In this document: positions 1-9,515 of the stretch, piece by piece
Layout of the letters: the number at the start of each line of letters is the position of its first letter
Position numbering within the stretch: the stretch's first letter is position 1
NCBI GenBank assembly: GCA_026003335.1
Contig: BPHB01000002.1
Span: 496,001 to 560,000, forward strand
Length of the DNA stretch: 64,000 nucleotides
Direction: 5' to 3'
Source of the DNA: Chitinophagales bacterium
GTDB lineage: Bacteria > Bacteroidota > Bacteroidia > Chitinophagales > CAIOSU01
Notes under the pieces: model-generated
Told to the model about the DNA's origin: nothing
Databases searched by the model: none
Seen by the model: the letters and a program-made list of their open reading frames with translations, nothing else
Made by a program: the position numbers and the translations under genes

Positions 1-1576
1 AGGGATCTCCGAAATTCCACTCGCGCCAAACAATCTGATTGGATGGAGATGAGGAGCTGCAATCACTAAAGTTTACTGTCAAGGGAGCACATCCCTGATT
101 AGGGGTCATCTGCATACAAACAACTGTAGGCGGAAGCGTGACATAATTGTTTTTTACTATTCTGCGGGTACAGCCGGAGTCACTGGTAACTTCCAGCGTC
201 ACATTAAAAGAGCCCGTAGCCGTATAGGTATGAGAGGGATGCATGAGGTTTGAGCCCGGGCTGCCATCACCGAAATTCCAGGCATAGCTGACAATATTCG
301 GGCTGCCCGGTAGAGCTGTAAAATCCACTGTAAAGGGAGCCAGACAGTTGGTCAGCGTGTCTCCAACAAAATCGGCAGACGGCAAAGGATTGATGCATAC
401 GGCCCGCGGAATGGTTATGGCATCTGTACAGGTACCGTTGCTAATGGTGAGGGTAACATTATAACAACCCGGATTGGTGTACACATGCACAGGGTTGACA
501 GCAGATGAGGGGGGGGTGCCATCTCCAAAATTCCAGGTTCGGGTGTAACTACCTCCTGATGAAACAGAGGCATCAAAAAACTGCACCGGGCTGCCCGCAC
601 AGGCAAAAGGTTGCGTAGTGTAGAAATCTGCTTTTAGCTTTTCTACATTGATGTATTGGTTACGTGTAACTGTGGTGGTTTCATTGCAGTCAGTATCGGT
701 TACTATCAGCGTGACGGTATAGCTACCCAGGCTGTCATAAACATGAGACGGATTGCGCAGGGAAGAACTATCCCCGTCACCGAAATACCATTTATAGTCC
801 AGAGCATTGCCCGGAGCGCTGACAACGTTACTGGTAAAGTTTACCGTAAAGGGTGTATCACATACCTGTGTTGTGCTTGCCGTAAAGCTGGCTACCGGAG
901 GTCGATCAATGCAAATGAGGTTTTGATATGTGCGGGATGCCGTACAGCCCCTGCAGCTTTCAGCGAGCACCGTCACCGTAAAACAATTTTGGTTGGGCAG
1001 AAGACTGAATGTGTGGGAAAACGGAGTAGTAGCCTGAGGGCCTTGTAGATCCAGAATTCTTCCATCTCCGAAGTCAGGTCGTACCCGGCATATCCCATCC
1101 GGGGAGGTGATGTTATTGGTGAATGTTACCGTAAGCGGGTTACACCCTGAAGTCAGGCTGGGCGTAATATCAATGGTAGGAGGTGCATACACCGTAAGGG
1201 TATCGCAAACGGTGGTGTAGTTAATACCATCCGCTGTAATGGTCAGGCAGGGAACATAGGTACCCGGCTCAAAATACCCATAAACCGGGTTTTTGATATT
1301 GAGAGTGTTGGGGGTCAGAGGGGGCTTGGGATGATCAAAGTTCCAGAGATGAGAGTTGTAGGGAGAGTTAACCTGCGATATGGGCATGCCATTACAGGTG
1401 GATATATCTGTAAATTGAATGATCATATTCGGCACGCAGCCTTCATTTACCACGACTCCGCCAAGAGTAGTCATCCTGAAGCCAATGGTATCTCCCGGAG
1501 CACAAGGTTGCGCCCATACCTGATTCACCACATACATGGTAAAAATTCCGGTTAGTATGTAATGCCTCATCCCCAT
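1..1576 (-). CDS. Secreted PKD-repeat surface protein, N-terminal part (cut by window edge)
   Basis: The minus strand is open from an ATG at 1576 (or the in-frame ATG at 1570) to the window edge, about 525 codons with no stop. The N-terminus MGMRHYILTGIF...VWAQ looks like a signal peptide. At least five PKD-type motifs follow (WYFGDGD, WNFGDGT, WNFGDGS, WNFGDP and one DFGDGR), each with the usual aromatic-F-G-D core and a later HTY/HVY strand. PKD arrays in this phylum belong to large exported adhesins or enzymes, usually sent out by the type IX secretion system. The C-terminal sorting domain that would prove this lies outside the window. No catalytic domain is visible. The 277 bp upstream (1577-1853) are A/T-rich and hold no gene. 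Confidence 0.85.
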   Translation of the reverse strand, partial: MGMRHYILTGIFTMYVVNQVWAQPCAPGDTIGFRMTTLGGVVVNEGCVPNMIIQFTDISTCNGMPISQVNSPYNSHLWNFDHPKPPLTPNTLNIKNPVYGYFEPGTYVPCLTITADGINYTTVCDTLTVYAPPTIDITPSLTSGCNPLTVTFTNNITSPDGICRVRPDFGDGRILDLQGPQATTPFSHTFSLLPNQNCFTVTVLAESCRGCTASRTYQNLICIDRPPVASFTASTTQVCDTPFTVNFTSNVVSAPGNALDYKWYFGDGDSSSLRNPSHVYDSLGSYTVTLIVTDTDCNETTTVTRNQYINVEKLKADFYTTQPFACAGSPVQFFDASVSSGGSYTRTWNFGDGTPPSSAVNPVHVYTNPGCYNVTLTISNGTCTDAITIPRAVCINPLPSADFVGDTLTNCLAPFTVDFTALPGSPNIVSYAWNFGDGSPGSNLMHPSHTYTATGSFNVTLEVTSDSGCTRRIVKNNYVTLPPTVVCMQMTPNQGCAPLTVNFSDCSSSSPSNQIVWREWNFGDP

Positions 1577-1853
1577 CGGACAGCCAACGTTATTATAATC
1601 CTTTTCAGTATTTGTCAGTTTACACCCGTTCCTCGCGATTTTGATTATTCTCTTTTTGTTTAAACAACCTAAGCTATTTCACCTAAAATAAAATTAGGAA
1701 TCTTAAATACTCTATCCTAAACAAAAGACTAAAACAACGATGTAGAGGTTGATCAATAAACGAAGGATTAAAACAGGGAAGAGGCTTTATTTTCATAGTA
1801 CATAAAGATAGGTGAAAAAGTCAAGAAAAACCTGCACAACGGCCTGAGTGGTA

Positions 1854-3320
1854 TCAGTCAAAACCCAGAATACTCAGCATGGTATCGGGCTTTTGCTCTT
1901 CGGCAAAAACCCTGCTTTCCAGCTGCCCGTCTTCCCTGCGGCTCACAAGCACGTGACGGGGCGAAGGGATAAGGCAATGTTTAATGCCCCCATAGCCGCT
2001 TAATTCATCCTGATAGGCTCCTGTGTTGAAGAAGCCCAGATATAGCGGCCCGTTTTCATTTTTGGGCAGAAAGACCTGATTAATATGCATTTCTGCTGTA
2101 TAATAGTCTGATATATCGCAGCTGATGCCGCCAATATTTACGCGTTGACACTCTTTATCCCAGTTGTTGATCGGCAACATAATGAAGCGCTGATTAATGC
2201 CCCAGATATCCGGCAGGGTAGTCATCAGTGATCCGTTCAGCATATACCATAGTTCCTGATCATTCTGCAACTTTTCGCCCATCACCTTAAATATTACAAT
2301 GCCGCTTTCGCCAACGGTGAAGTTTCCAAACTCAGTGAAAATATCCGGTTCGGGTACCCGGGCATTTTTACAGGCCTTTTTGATATGCCGGATGATTTCA
2401 TCAATCATGTATTGATAGTCAAAATCAAAGCCCAGAGAATATTTAATAGGCAGGCCCCCTCCTATATTCAGAAACTTCAGATCCGGATTTACTTTCCGCA
2501 GATCGCAATACATCTTAATAGCCTTGTTCAGCTCGGTCCAATAGTAGGTGTTGTCCCGGATGCCTGTGTTGATAAAGAAATGCAGCATCTCCAGTCTGAA
2601 CTTCGGATGATTGCGCAGCCGCGTTCTATAAAATTCTATTACATCTTTATAACGGATCCCAAGCCGGGAAGTGTAAAACTCAAAGTTGGGTTCTTCCTCG
2701 GCCGCCAGCCGGATGCCGATACTGCAGGGCTGGTCCAGATGCTGTTCATAGTAGTCCAGCTCGGCCTTGTTGTCCAAAACGGGAATAAATCTGGAATACC
2801 CTTTCTGAATATACTGTACAATTTTCTGCTGATAATCTTCGGTTTTAAAGCCATTGCTGATGACATACTTATTCTGCGATACTTTTCCGCGGGCAATAAG
2901 CCGCCCAATCAGATCAATATCAAATGAAGAGGAAGTCTCCAGGTGAATATCATTTTTCAGCGCTTCATCAAAAACAAAGGAAAAGTGATTGGCTTTGGTG
3001 CAATAAGCATAATGATAACTACCCACATACTGGTGTTTGGCCATGGCATTTCGGAACAGCTCTTTGGCCCGTTGAATCTGCATGCTTATTTTGGGCAGAT
3101 AGGTAAGCCGAAGAGGGGAGCCATATTTTTCAACCAGGTCCATGAGGCATATCTCATAAAACCATAGTTTGTTGTCCACAACTTTAAATCCGTCCTGCGG
3201 AAAGTAGAAGGTTTGTTCAATTAGGTCAATGTAACGATTGGTAAATTCCTGCTGTGCAGTGGAGCCGTTCGGGGCCGAATTCACTTTGCTTTCGGTAGTG
3301 TTTTGCAATTCAGTAGTCAA
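1854..3320 (-). CDS. speA: Arginine decarboxylase-like PLP enzyme (alanine-racemase fold)
   Basis: This 488-residue protein belongs to the fold-type III PLP decarboxylases and most resembles the biosynthetic arginine decarboxylases of Bacteroidota, which make agmatine for polyamine synthesis. The PLP lysine is expected in the YAYCTKANHF segment (about residue 109). A glycine-rich phosphate loop (LNIGGGLP) and the active-site stretch GFFNTGAYQDEL follow in the expected order. The start is a TTG: an in-frame stop lies 18 bases upstream and the first in-frame ATG comes only near residue 60. A TACATTTG promoter element lies at 3346-3353 on the same strand. Diaminopimelate or another amino-acid decarboxylase is the alternative assignment. 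Confidence 0.8.
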   Translation of the reverse strand: MTTELQNTTESKVNSAPNGSTAQQEFTNRYIDLIEQTFYFPQDGFKVVDNKLWFYEICLMDLVEKYGSPLRLTYLPKISMQIQRAKELFRNAMAKHQYVGSYHYAYCTKANHFSFVFDEALKNDIHLETSSSFDIDLIGRLIARGKVSQNKYVISNGFKTEDYQQKIVQYIQKGYSRFIPVLDNKAELDYYEQHLDQPCSIGIRLAAEEEPNFEFYTSRLGIRYKDVIEFYRTRLRNHPKFRLEMLHFFINTGIRDNTYYWTELNKAIKMYCDLRKVNPDLKFLNIGGGLPIKYSLGFDFDYQYMIDEIIRHIKKACKNARVPEPDIFTEFGNFTVGESGIVIFKVMGEKLQNDQELWYMLNGSLMTTLPDIWGINQRFIMLPINNWDKECQRVNIGGISCDISDYYTAEMHINQVFLPKNENGPLYLGFFNTGAYQDELSGYGGIKHCLIPSPRHVLVSRREDGQLESRVFAEEQKPDTMLSILGFD

Positions 3321-3345
3321 CTTGCATAAAATTATTTAATGCGTG

Positions 3346-3353
3346 CAAATGTA
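3346..3353 (-). promoter_or_regulatory. -7 element of the speA promoter
   Basis: TACATTTG on the minus strand matches the Bacteroidota TAnnTTTG consensus exactly and lies 26 bases before the TTG start of speA, predicting a very short leader. It sits one base from the oppositely oriented argS element. Confidence 0.5.
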
Positions 3354-3354
3354 A

Positions 3355-3362
3355 TAACTTTG
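3355..3362 (+). promoter_or_regulatory. -7 element of the argS promoter
   Basis: TAACTTTG matches TAnnTTTG exactly and lies 65 bases before the preferred argS start at 3428. No good -33 TTTG is seen at 19 bases (the sequence there is TTAT). Confidence 0.5.
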
Positions 3363-3427
3363 AAGCCTTCTGAAAGTTTTTGCTTTCAACTTTTTCAATC
3401 CCGAAAAAATTCCTTCTTTACCAAAAA

Positions 3428-5200
3428 ATGTATTTCATCAACCAAATTGAGCAGGCCGTTGCTACCGCCATCCGCGATATTTACCAGACGCATCTGCATC
3501 CGGATCAAATTACTATCAACATTACTCCGCAGGGCTACCGAGGCGATTTTAGTGTGGTTACTTTTCCTCTGGGAAAACTTCTCAGGCAGCCCCCGGAGGA
3601 CATAGCCCGGCAAATAGGCGAATATCTGATGGCGAATCTTGAAATCATTCACTCCTTTGAAGTCATAAAAGGGTTCCTGAATCTGCAGTTAAAAGAATCG
3701 CCATGGCTGATTTTTCTTAAAGAACACTTTAAAAACCAGGAATACGGCAAAGGCCAATCCTCAGCCAGAATAGTGATTGAATACTGCGGTCCGAATACCA
3801 ATAAGCCTCTTCACCTGGGCCATGTGCGCAATATGTTGTTGGGACACTCCCTGTCCAACATCCTGAAATGGAACGGCAATACAGTCTTCCGGGTAAATAT
3901 GTACAATGACAGGGGTATTGCCATATGCAAGTCCATGGTGGCTTGGATAAAAAGCTCCGACCGTAAAACGCCCGAATCCTCCGGTCAAAAAGGCGACCAC
4001 CTCGTGGGCGAATATTATGTCCGGTTTGAAAAACAATATAAAGCTGAAGTCGATGCCCTAATGCAGAAGGGTATGCCGGAGGGAGAAGCCAGGCACCAAG
4101 CTCCCATCCTGCTGGAAGCACAGGAAATGCTCCGCAAATGGGAAGCCGGTGATTCTGATACCCTGCGCCTCTGGCAACAAATGAATGCCTGGGTTTATGC
4201 CGGTTTTGAAGCAACTTATCAGCGCATAGGGGTTGAATTTGACAAGCATTATTACGAATCCCAAACCTATCTGCTGGGGAAACAATTGGTAATGGAAGGG
4301 CTGGAAAAAAATGTATTTTACCGAAAGCCTGATGGCTCCGTCTGGGTTGATCTTACGGATAAAGGACTGGATGAAAAAGTGCTGTTACGCAAAGACGGCA
4401 CTTCCGTCTACCTCACACAGGATTTAGGTACAGCCCAGCTACGCTATGATGATTTTCATATGGACCAGTCCATCTACGTAGTGGCCAATGAACAGGATTA
4501 TCATTTTAAAGCGCTCAAGTGCACCCTGGAAAAACTCGGCAAGCCGTATGCACAGGGTATTTATCACCTGAGCTATGGCATGGTTGACCTGCCGAGCGGC
4601 AGGATGAAATCGCGTGAAGGAACTGTGGTGGATGCCGATGACCTGCTGGATGAGCTGTTTGCCACTGCTGAAAAACACACCCTTGAGCTGGGAAAAATTG
4701 AGGAATTCACAGAGGAAGAGGCCCGTAAGCTGTTTCGCAAAATCGGTCTGGGCGCCCTGAAATTTTTTATCCTCAAGGTAGACCCCAGGAAACGTATGCT
4801 CTTTCATCCCGATGAATCTATTGACTTCCACGGCCACACCGGACCTTTTGTTCAATACACACATGCACGCATCCATTCCGTGCTGCGCAAAGCCGAGCAG
4901 GACGCCATTACCGTTCCGGATGTGTATACTATCCAGCCAGTGGAACGCGAACTGCTTATACATCTGCATCAGTTCCCCTCCACCATCCGGGAGGCAGCCG
5001 GCTCCTACTCCCCCGCTTTGGTTGCCAATTATGTATATATTCTTGCGAAAACCTTCAATAAGTTTTACACCGACTATTCTATTCTGAACGCGGAAAGCGA
5101 GGAGGCACGGCACTTCCGGCTGGCCTTATCGGTGTTTACTGCACGTGTGATAAAAGATGCCCTGCACCTTCTCGGCATTGAAGCACCTGAAAAAATGTAA
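3428..5200 (+). CDS. argS: Arginyl-tRNA synthetase
   Basis: This class I aminoacyl-tRNA synthetase charges tRNA-Arg. With the ATG at 3428 it has 590 residues, normal for the family. Reading from the ATG at 3380 would add 16 residues with no family counterpart. The N-terminal additional domain (residues about 1-100) is followed by the HIGH signature as HLGH at residues 129-132, within GPNTNKPLHLGHVRN. A KMSKS-like MKSREG follows GRM near residue 395, and the C-terminus is a DALR-type anticodon-binding domain with FVQYTHARIHS. It is divergent from speA, and the WG-repeat gene follows after 6 bp, so the two may be co-transcribed. Confidence 0.95.
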   Translation: MYFINQIEQAVATAIRDIYQTHLHPDQITINITPQGYRGDFSVVTFPLGKLLRQPPEDIARQIGEYLMANLEIIHSFEVIKGFLNLQLKESPWLIFLKEHFKNQEYGKGQSSARIVIEYCGPNTNKPLHLGHVRNMLLGHSLSNILKWNGNTVFRVNMYNDRGIAICKSMVAWIKSSDRKTPESSGQKGDHLVGEYYVRFEKQYKAEVDALMQKGMPEGEARHQAPILLEAQEMLRKWEAGDSDTLRLWQQMNAWVYAGFEATYQRIGVEFDKHYYESQTYLLGKQLVMEGLEKNVFYRKPDGSVWVDLTDKGLDEKVLLRKDGTSVYLTQDLGTAQLRYDDFHMDQSIYVVANEQDYHFKALKCTLEKLGKPYAQGIYHLSYGMVDLPSGRMKSREGTVVDADDLLDELFATAEKHTLELGKIEEFTEEEARKLFRKIGLGALKFFILKVDPRKRMLFHPDESIDFHGHTGPFVQYTHARIHSVLRKAEQDAITVPDVYTIQPVERELLIHLHQFPSTIREAAGSYSPALVANYVYILAKTFNKFYTDYSILNAESEEARHFRLALSVFTARVIKDALHLLGIEAPEKM

Positions 5201-5206
5201 CATGTC

Positions 5207-6361
5207 ATGAACAGACATCTGCTGCTGTTGGTTATACTAATTCGGATGTATATATGCACCGCTCAAACGCATATGCTCATCCCCTACCGGGAGAGTGATC
5301 TGTGGGGGTTTGCCGATCGCTCGATGCGTGTGGTAATACCTCCGCAATACGACCTGGTGCAACCTTTTTACGATCATCTGGCTGCAGTAAAAAAAGACGG
5401 CAAAATGGGATACATAGATACATCCGGCAACGCAGCGGTGCCTCTCATTTACGACCGTGCCGGAAATTTTGTAAACGGCTTTGCCCTTGTTGAATCGTCA
5501 AAAAAATGGGGCATCCTCAACAAGCGCGGAGAAGAAATAACTCCTTTAAAATACGATGGCATAGGGCAGTTTTATGAAGATATGGCCATTATTGTTCTGA
5601 AGAATAAATGGGGGTATATTGACAAGTTCGGCCGAGAGGTTGTGCCCCCGATTTATGATGAAGCCAGTCGTTTCAGCAATGGCCTGGCGGCTGTAGCAAA
5701 AAATGAAAAATGGGGATTCATCAACGCAAAAGGGGAAGAGGTTATTCCGCTCCAATATGAAATTGTTGCCGACTTTAACGAAGGGCTTGCAGCAGCACGC
5801 CAAGACGGGCGTTGGGGTTTCATTGACCTCAAGGGCCGCGTGGTTGTTCCGTTTAAATACAGTGGGGTTTCAACCTTTAGCGAGGGGTTGGCAGCTGCCC
5901 GCTATAATGGGAAAGTGGGCTTCATTACTCGCACAGGAGCCCATGCCGTTCCCTTTAAATATGACGGGGCCAATAGCTTTTCGGAAGGCAAGGCTGTAGT
6001 GCAGATTGACCAGCTTTTCGGATTCATCAATACGAAGGGAAAGCTCATCACCCCGCTGAAATATCAGGTGGCCTTTGATTTTTCTGAAGGCCGGGCTATT
6101 GTAGTACTGGGCACACCTGCACTGCTGGATGAATCAGGCGAAGAAACTCCTCTTTACTTTGACAGAGTGCGAAATTTTAAAGAAGGATTGGCTGCCGTGG
6201 AAAAGAATGGCTTGTGGGGCTATATCAACAAAGAAGGTGACCTTGTTATACCTCTAAAGTATGCAGAAGCAGACAACTTTCTGGAAGGCATTGCTGTAGT
6301 AAACCATAAAGGAAAATACGGTTATATTGACAAACAGGGACGCGAATTTTTTAAAGATTAA
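5207..6361 (+). CDS. WG-repeat (KWG) exported protein
   Basis: The 384-residue protein has a hydrophobic signal sequence (MNRHLLLLVILI...AQT) followed by about a dozen tandem repeats of roughly 24 residues. Each has a core of the kind KWGYIDKFGREVVPPIYDEA followed by FSNGLAAV. This is the WG/KWG beta-repeat seen in many Bacteroidota and Leptospira envelope proteins. The repeats are expected to fold as short beta-hairpin units, and their molecular role is unknown. It starts 6 bp after argS but is unlikely to share its function. No lipobox cysteine is seen near the signal end, so periplasmic or secreted location is inferred. Confidence 0.85.
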   Translation: MNRHLLLLVILIRMYICTAQTHMLIPYRESDLWGFADRSMRVVIPPQYDLVQPFYDHLAAVKKDGKMGYIDTSGNAAVPLIYDRAGNFVNGFALVESSKKWGILNKRGEEITPLKYDGIGQFYEDMAIIVLKNKWGYIDKFGREVVPPIYDEASRFSNGLAAVAKNEKWGFINAKGEEVIPLQYEIVADFNEGLAAARQDGRWGFIDLKGRVVVPFKYSGVSTFSEGLAAARYNGKVGFITRTGAHAVPFKYDGANSFSEGKAVVQIDQLFGFINTKGKLITPLKYQVAFDFSEGRAIVVLGTPALLDESGEETPLYFDRVRNFKEGLAAVEKNGLWGYINKEGDLVIPLKYAEADNFLEGIAVVNHKGKYGYIDKQGREFFKD

Positions 6362-6454
6362 CCTCCTTTTACATTTGCTATTGCCATATTCATCTCCTCC
6401 CTGTCCTCCTTCCACTTGCGCCAGGCTCTTGTGTTTTGGGCAACTCAGCATGTG

Positions 6455-6462
6455 TATCTTTG
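6455..6462 (+). promoter_or_regulatory. -7 promoter element before queD
   Basis: TATCTTTG matches TAnnTTTG exactly and lies 23 bases before the TTG start of the pterin synthase gene. A TTTTG lies upstream but at 16 rather than 19 bases. Confidence 0.45.
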
Positions 6463-6484
6463 CAGGGAATAAAAATTTCCCGTC

Positions 6485-6892
6485 TTGGTATACCTTACCC
6501 GAAAAGAACATTTCAATGCTGCCCACCGGCTAAGACGTGACGACTGGTCTGAAGAAAAAAACCAGCTGGTGTTCGGAAAATGTGCTAATAAAAACTGGCA
6601 CGGACATAACTACGACCTTTATGTCACCGTGAAAGGCGAACCCGACCCTGAAACCGGTTTCATCATCAATGCCAAAGAACTAAGCCGCATCATACGGGAA
6701 AAAATTATTGACCAGCTTGACCATAAAAATCTGGATCTGGACGTGCCCTTTATGAAAGGGAAATTCACTTCCACTGAAAACCTGGTCAAAGAAATATGGC
6801 GTCAGCTTGAACCGCATTTAACAGGCTGCCGCCTGCACTGCATCAAATTGCAGGAAACTGATACTATCTGGTGTGAATACTACGGAGAATAA
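6485..6892 (+). CDS. queD: 6-pyruvoyl-tetrahydropterin synthase / QueD family
   Basis: The 135-residue protein has the full T-fold pterin synthase signature. The zinc histidines are in FNAAHRL and WHGHNYDL, the catalytic cysteine is in [14 protein letters not shown], and a C-terminal glutamate is in [12 protein letters not shown]. It should convert 7,8-dihydroneopterin triphosphate to 6-carboxy- or 6-pyruvoyl-tetrahydropterin, for queuosine or biopterin synthesis. The start must be TTG at 6485: a stop lies in frame at 6470-6472 and there is no ATG or GTG between. The next gene encodes GTP cyclohydrolase I, which makes its substrate, so the pair forms a pathway operon. Sequence alone does not separate QueD from biopterin-type PTPS. 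Confidence 0.88.
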   Translation: MVYLTRKEHFNAAHRLRRDDWSEEKNQLVFGKCANKNWHGHNYDLYVTVKGEPDPETGFIINAKELSRIIREKIIDQLDHKNLDLDVPFMKGKFTSTENLVKEIWRQLEPHLTGCRLHCIKLQETDTIWCEYYGE

Positions 6893-6938
6893 ATGTTCAC
6901 TGCAAAAAACAGTATCCGCTCACTTTAATCATTTGATC

Positions 6939-7565
6939 ATGCAAGAAGAAGACGACCTGAATTATGAAATCCACTACCGGCAGGAAAACCTCTTTAGCCC
7001 GGAAAAAACGCGCATGCTTGCTGACCTCTATTACAAGATTATTGAAGGGCTCGGTGACAACCCCAACCGCGAAGGCTTACTGAAAACCCCTGAACGTGTA
7101 GCCAAAGCCATGCAGTTTCTTACACAGGGTTACGCGTCTGATCCTTATGAAATCCTGCGCTCGGCTGTCTTTAATGAAGGCCATAGTGAAATGGTTATTG
7201 TCAAGGATATTGAGCTCTACTCCATGTGTGAACACCACATGTTGCCTTTCTACGGACGTGCCCACATAGCCTATATTCCCAACGGCAAAATCGTTGGCCT
7301 GAGCAAAATCCCCAGAGTGGTGGATATTTTTGCCCGAAGACTGCAGCTGCAGGAGCGGCTGACGGCTCAGATACGGGACTGTATTCAGGAAACCCTGAAG
7401 CCATTGGGCGTGGCCGTTGTCATTGAAGCCAACCATTTGTGTATGATGATGCGTGGAGTACAGAAACAAAACTCTGTCACGACCACTTCTGCTTTTGTTG
7501 GTGAATTTGAAAAGCAGGCAACACGGGATGAATTCATTAATTTAATTTCTGCCCAATTAAGCTGA
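6939..7565 (+). CDS. folE: GTP cyclohydrolase I
   Basis: FolE converts GTP to 7,8-dihydroneopterin triphosphate, the first step of folate and queuosine synthesis. The family core is complete: [17 protein letters not shown], the zinc-binding [14 protein letters not shown], the GLSKIPR segment, and the second zinc cysteine in [12 protein letters not shown] prefer the ATG at 6939 ([10 protein letters not shown], 208 residues). An in-frame ATG at 6873 would overlap queD by 20 bp and add 22 residues with no family match. It is the second gene of a queD-folE-fabD run. Confidence 0.94.
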   Translation: MQEEDDLNYEIHYRQENLFSPEKTRMLADLYYKIIEGLGDNPNREGLLKTPERVAKAMQFLTQGYASDPYEILRSAVFNEGHSEMVIVKDIELYSMCEHHMLPFYGRAHIAYIPNGKIVGLSKIPRVVDIFARRLQLQERLTAQIRDCIQETLKPLGVAVVIEANHLCMMMRGVQKQNSVTTTSAFVGEFEKQATRDEFINLISAQLS

Positions 7566-7574
7566 TTTGCGCCT

Positions 7575-8453
7575 ATGCATGCCTACCTTTTCCCCGGTCA
7601 AGGAAGCCAGTTTGCCGGCATGGCCAAAGATCTTTATACACAGCAACCCGCTGTGCGGCAGCTGCTTGACCGTGCGGATTCCCTTCTGGGATTCTGCATC
7701 ACCCGCATTATGTTCGAGGGACCAGAAGAGCAGCTCAAAGAAACAGTCGTCACCCAACCTGCAGTTTTTCTGCACTCTATGGCGCTGCTGCACGTGGCTG
7801 GTAATCAATTTAAGCCGGATATGGTAGCCGGTCATTCCCTGGGCGAATTTTCAGCGCTGGTAGCCAGCCGCGTGCTGACCTTTGAAGATGGTCTGCGCCT
7901 GGTGCAGAGGCGGGCTCAGGCTATGCAAGAAGCCTGCTCAATGGTGCCTTCCACCATGGCCGCCATCGTAGGCCTTGAGGATGCCGTTGTAGAGCAGATT
8001 TGTGCGGCCTTTGAAGACGTCATTCCTGCCAACTATAACTGTCCCGGCCAGGTGGTAATTTCCGGTTCAGTGGAAGGCGTAGAAAAAGCCAGCATCCGGT
8101 TTAAAGAGGCGGGTGCCCGTATGGTGATACCGCTGAAAGTAGCCGGAGCCTTTCATTCTCCCTTCATGGAGCCGGCACGTAAAAAGTTGGAACAGGCTAT
8201 CCGCGATACACCTTTCAGTAAGGCTATTTGTCCGGTTTATCAGAATGTGGATGCGCTGCCGCATATTGATCCACAAGATATCCGTGACAACCTCATTCGC
8301 CAGCTTACGGCCCCGGTGTATTGGACCCAAACCATTCGTAATATGCTGCAACACGGAGCTACCTCATTTACTGAAGTAGGGCCCGGTAAAGTATTGCAGG
8401 GATTGGTGAAAAAAGTGGATCCTACTGCACAAACTGCATCTTTTCAAAGCTGA
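7575..8453 (+). CDS. fabD: Malonyl-CoA:ACP transacylase
   Basis: FabD moves malonyl from CoA to acyl carrier protein to feed fatty acid synthesis. The 292-residue protein has LFPGQGSQ at the N-terminus, the nucleophile motif GHSLGEF with Ser88, the second catalytic histidine in AGAFHSPFM (about residue 197), and the C-terminal FTEVGPGKVLQGL. It follows folE after 9 bp. Its last 10 bp overlap the end of the convergent glutathione peroxidase gene. Confidence 0.95.
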   Translation: MHAYLFPGQGSQFAGMAKDLYTQQPAVRQLLDRADSLLGFCITRIMFEGPEEQLKETVVTQPAVFLHSMALLHVAGNQFKPDMVAGHSLGEFSALVASRVLTFEDGLRLVQRRAQAMQEACSMVPSTMAAIVGLEDAVVEQICAAFEDVIPANYNCPGQVVISGSVEGVEKASIRFKEAGARMVIPLKVAGAFHSPFMEPARKKLEQAIRDTPFSKAICPVYQNVDALPHIDPQDIRDNLIRQLTAPVYWTQTIRNMLQHGATSFTEVGPGKVLQGLVKKVDPTAQTASFQS

Positions 8454-9016
8454 TCGGTTATCTCCTTACTCAATGGGTTTACGGCTGAGGAGTAAAACTT
8501 AAGCAAACGTCCGTCTTCACTGATGAGATATTTACAAAAGTTCCATGTTGGAGCCTGGTCATTCCAGCCGTTTAACTCTTTGGTGGTAAGCCAGCGATAA
8601 AGCTCATGCATGTCTTTGCCTTTGACGGATATTTTAGCAAACATCGGAAAGGTCACTCCATAGTTTTTCTGACAAAAGGCCTTTATTTCTTTTTCACTGC
8701 CGGGCTCCTGTCCTCCGAAGTTATTTGCCGGAAAGCCCAGCACTACTACCTTGTCAGCATATTTGTCATACAGAGCCTGTAAGTCGGCATACTGCGGGGT
8801 AAATCCGCATTCAGAAGCCACATTGACAATAAGCATTTTCTTGCCTTTGTACTGCGCCAGAGTAGTTTGCTCTCCATCAATGGTGGTTACCGGAATATCA
8901 TAGATTGATTTCATTTCTTTTACATTTTGATTTATCACGCTTTCATCGGGCCGTGATTTGATGGTTTTACAACCTATCCACAGCCACGTAAACAAAAAAA
9001 ACAAGAGGAATTGCAT
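8444..9016 (-). CDS. Glutathione peroxidase family lipoprotein
   Basis: The 190-residue protein begins with a hydrophobic segment ending in LWIGC, a likely lipobox, so it is probably anchored in the envelope. The peroxidase core has the catalytic Cys70 in NVASECGFTPQY, the glutamine in FPANNFGGQEPG and the tryptophan in APTWNFCKY. A cysteine in place of selenocysteine is the common bacterial form, and such enzymes usually take electrons from thioredoxin. The 3' end overlaps fabD by 10 bp. Confidence 0.88.
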   Translation of the reverse strand: MQFLLFFLFTWLWIGCKTIKSRPDESVINQNVKEMKSIYDIPVTTIDGEQTTLAQYKGKKMLIVNVASECGFTPQYADLQALYDKYADKVVVLGFPANNFGGQEPGSEKEIKAFCQKNYGVTFPMFAKISVKGKDMHELYRWLTTKELNGWNDQAPTWNFCKYLISEDGRLLKFYSSAVNPLSKEITDQL

Positions 9017-9101
9017 TGTGATTTTTTTGACTAAAACAAATTTACAACAATAAAGTTTTACCCCGCCTCAGAACCAGGTTTGCAGAAATTTGCGAATATG
9101 C

Positions 9102-9443
9102 CTAAACCGAAAGAGCCTTACCCTGATCATTCTGCTCCTGCAGGGTCCAACTGCCGGTAAGTTTTATCTCCAGCCATGCTTTACCGGACTTGCGATAAAT
9201 GCGGGCTGACAACCCGAAAATTTTACGGAATGCCCGGTCAAGGTCGGCAACGGTTGTGGAGGAATCTATGACGATACTTCCCGTGCGGAATCCATTATAT
9301 TGGCCAAAAGAATTCGTGCGGGATATTTCATTGCTAGCAGACAGCTCCAGGGGGCAAAATTCAATTTTTAAAAAAGGAAACTGCTCCTGAAACGCCTCTT
9401 GAACCGCACCAATGAGCGAATCTTCATTAACCACTATCGGCAT
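9102..9443 (-). CDS. Conserved hypothetical protein, 113 aa
   Basis: A small soluble protein with no signal peptide or membrane segment. The C-terminal half (FGLSARIYRKSGKAWLEIKLTGSWTLQEQNDQG) recalls a family of small Bacteroidota proteins of unknown function that I recognise by pattern only. The N-terminal half has alternating hydrophobic residues compatible with an alpha/beta fold. It lies between the peroxidase and the response regulator on the same strand. Confidence 0.6.
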   Translation of the reverse strand: MPIVVNEDSLIGAVQEAFQEQFPFLKIEFCPLELSASNEISRTNSFGQYNGFRTGSIVIDSSTTVADLDRAFRKIFGLSARIYRKSGKAWLEIKLTGSWTLQEQNDQGKALSV

Positions 9444-9515
9444 GCAGGCAAAGCTATAACCAGCTGCAATGAAAGGATATGATTTTTGTCATCCCTGGCA
9501 GATTGCTGCGGATAA

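Noticed and set aside
656-1555. Plus-strand frames of 130 and 74 codons near the left edge
   Set aside because: They lie opposite the PKD-protein gene, whose minus-strand frame is open throughout and has clear domain motifs.
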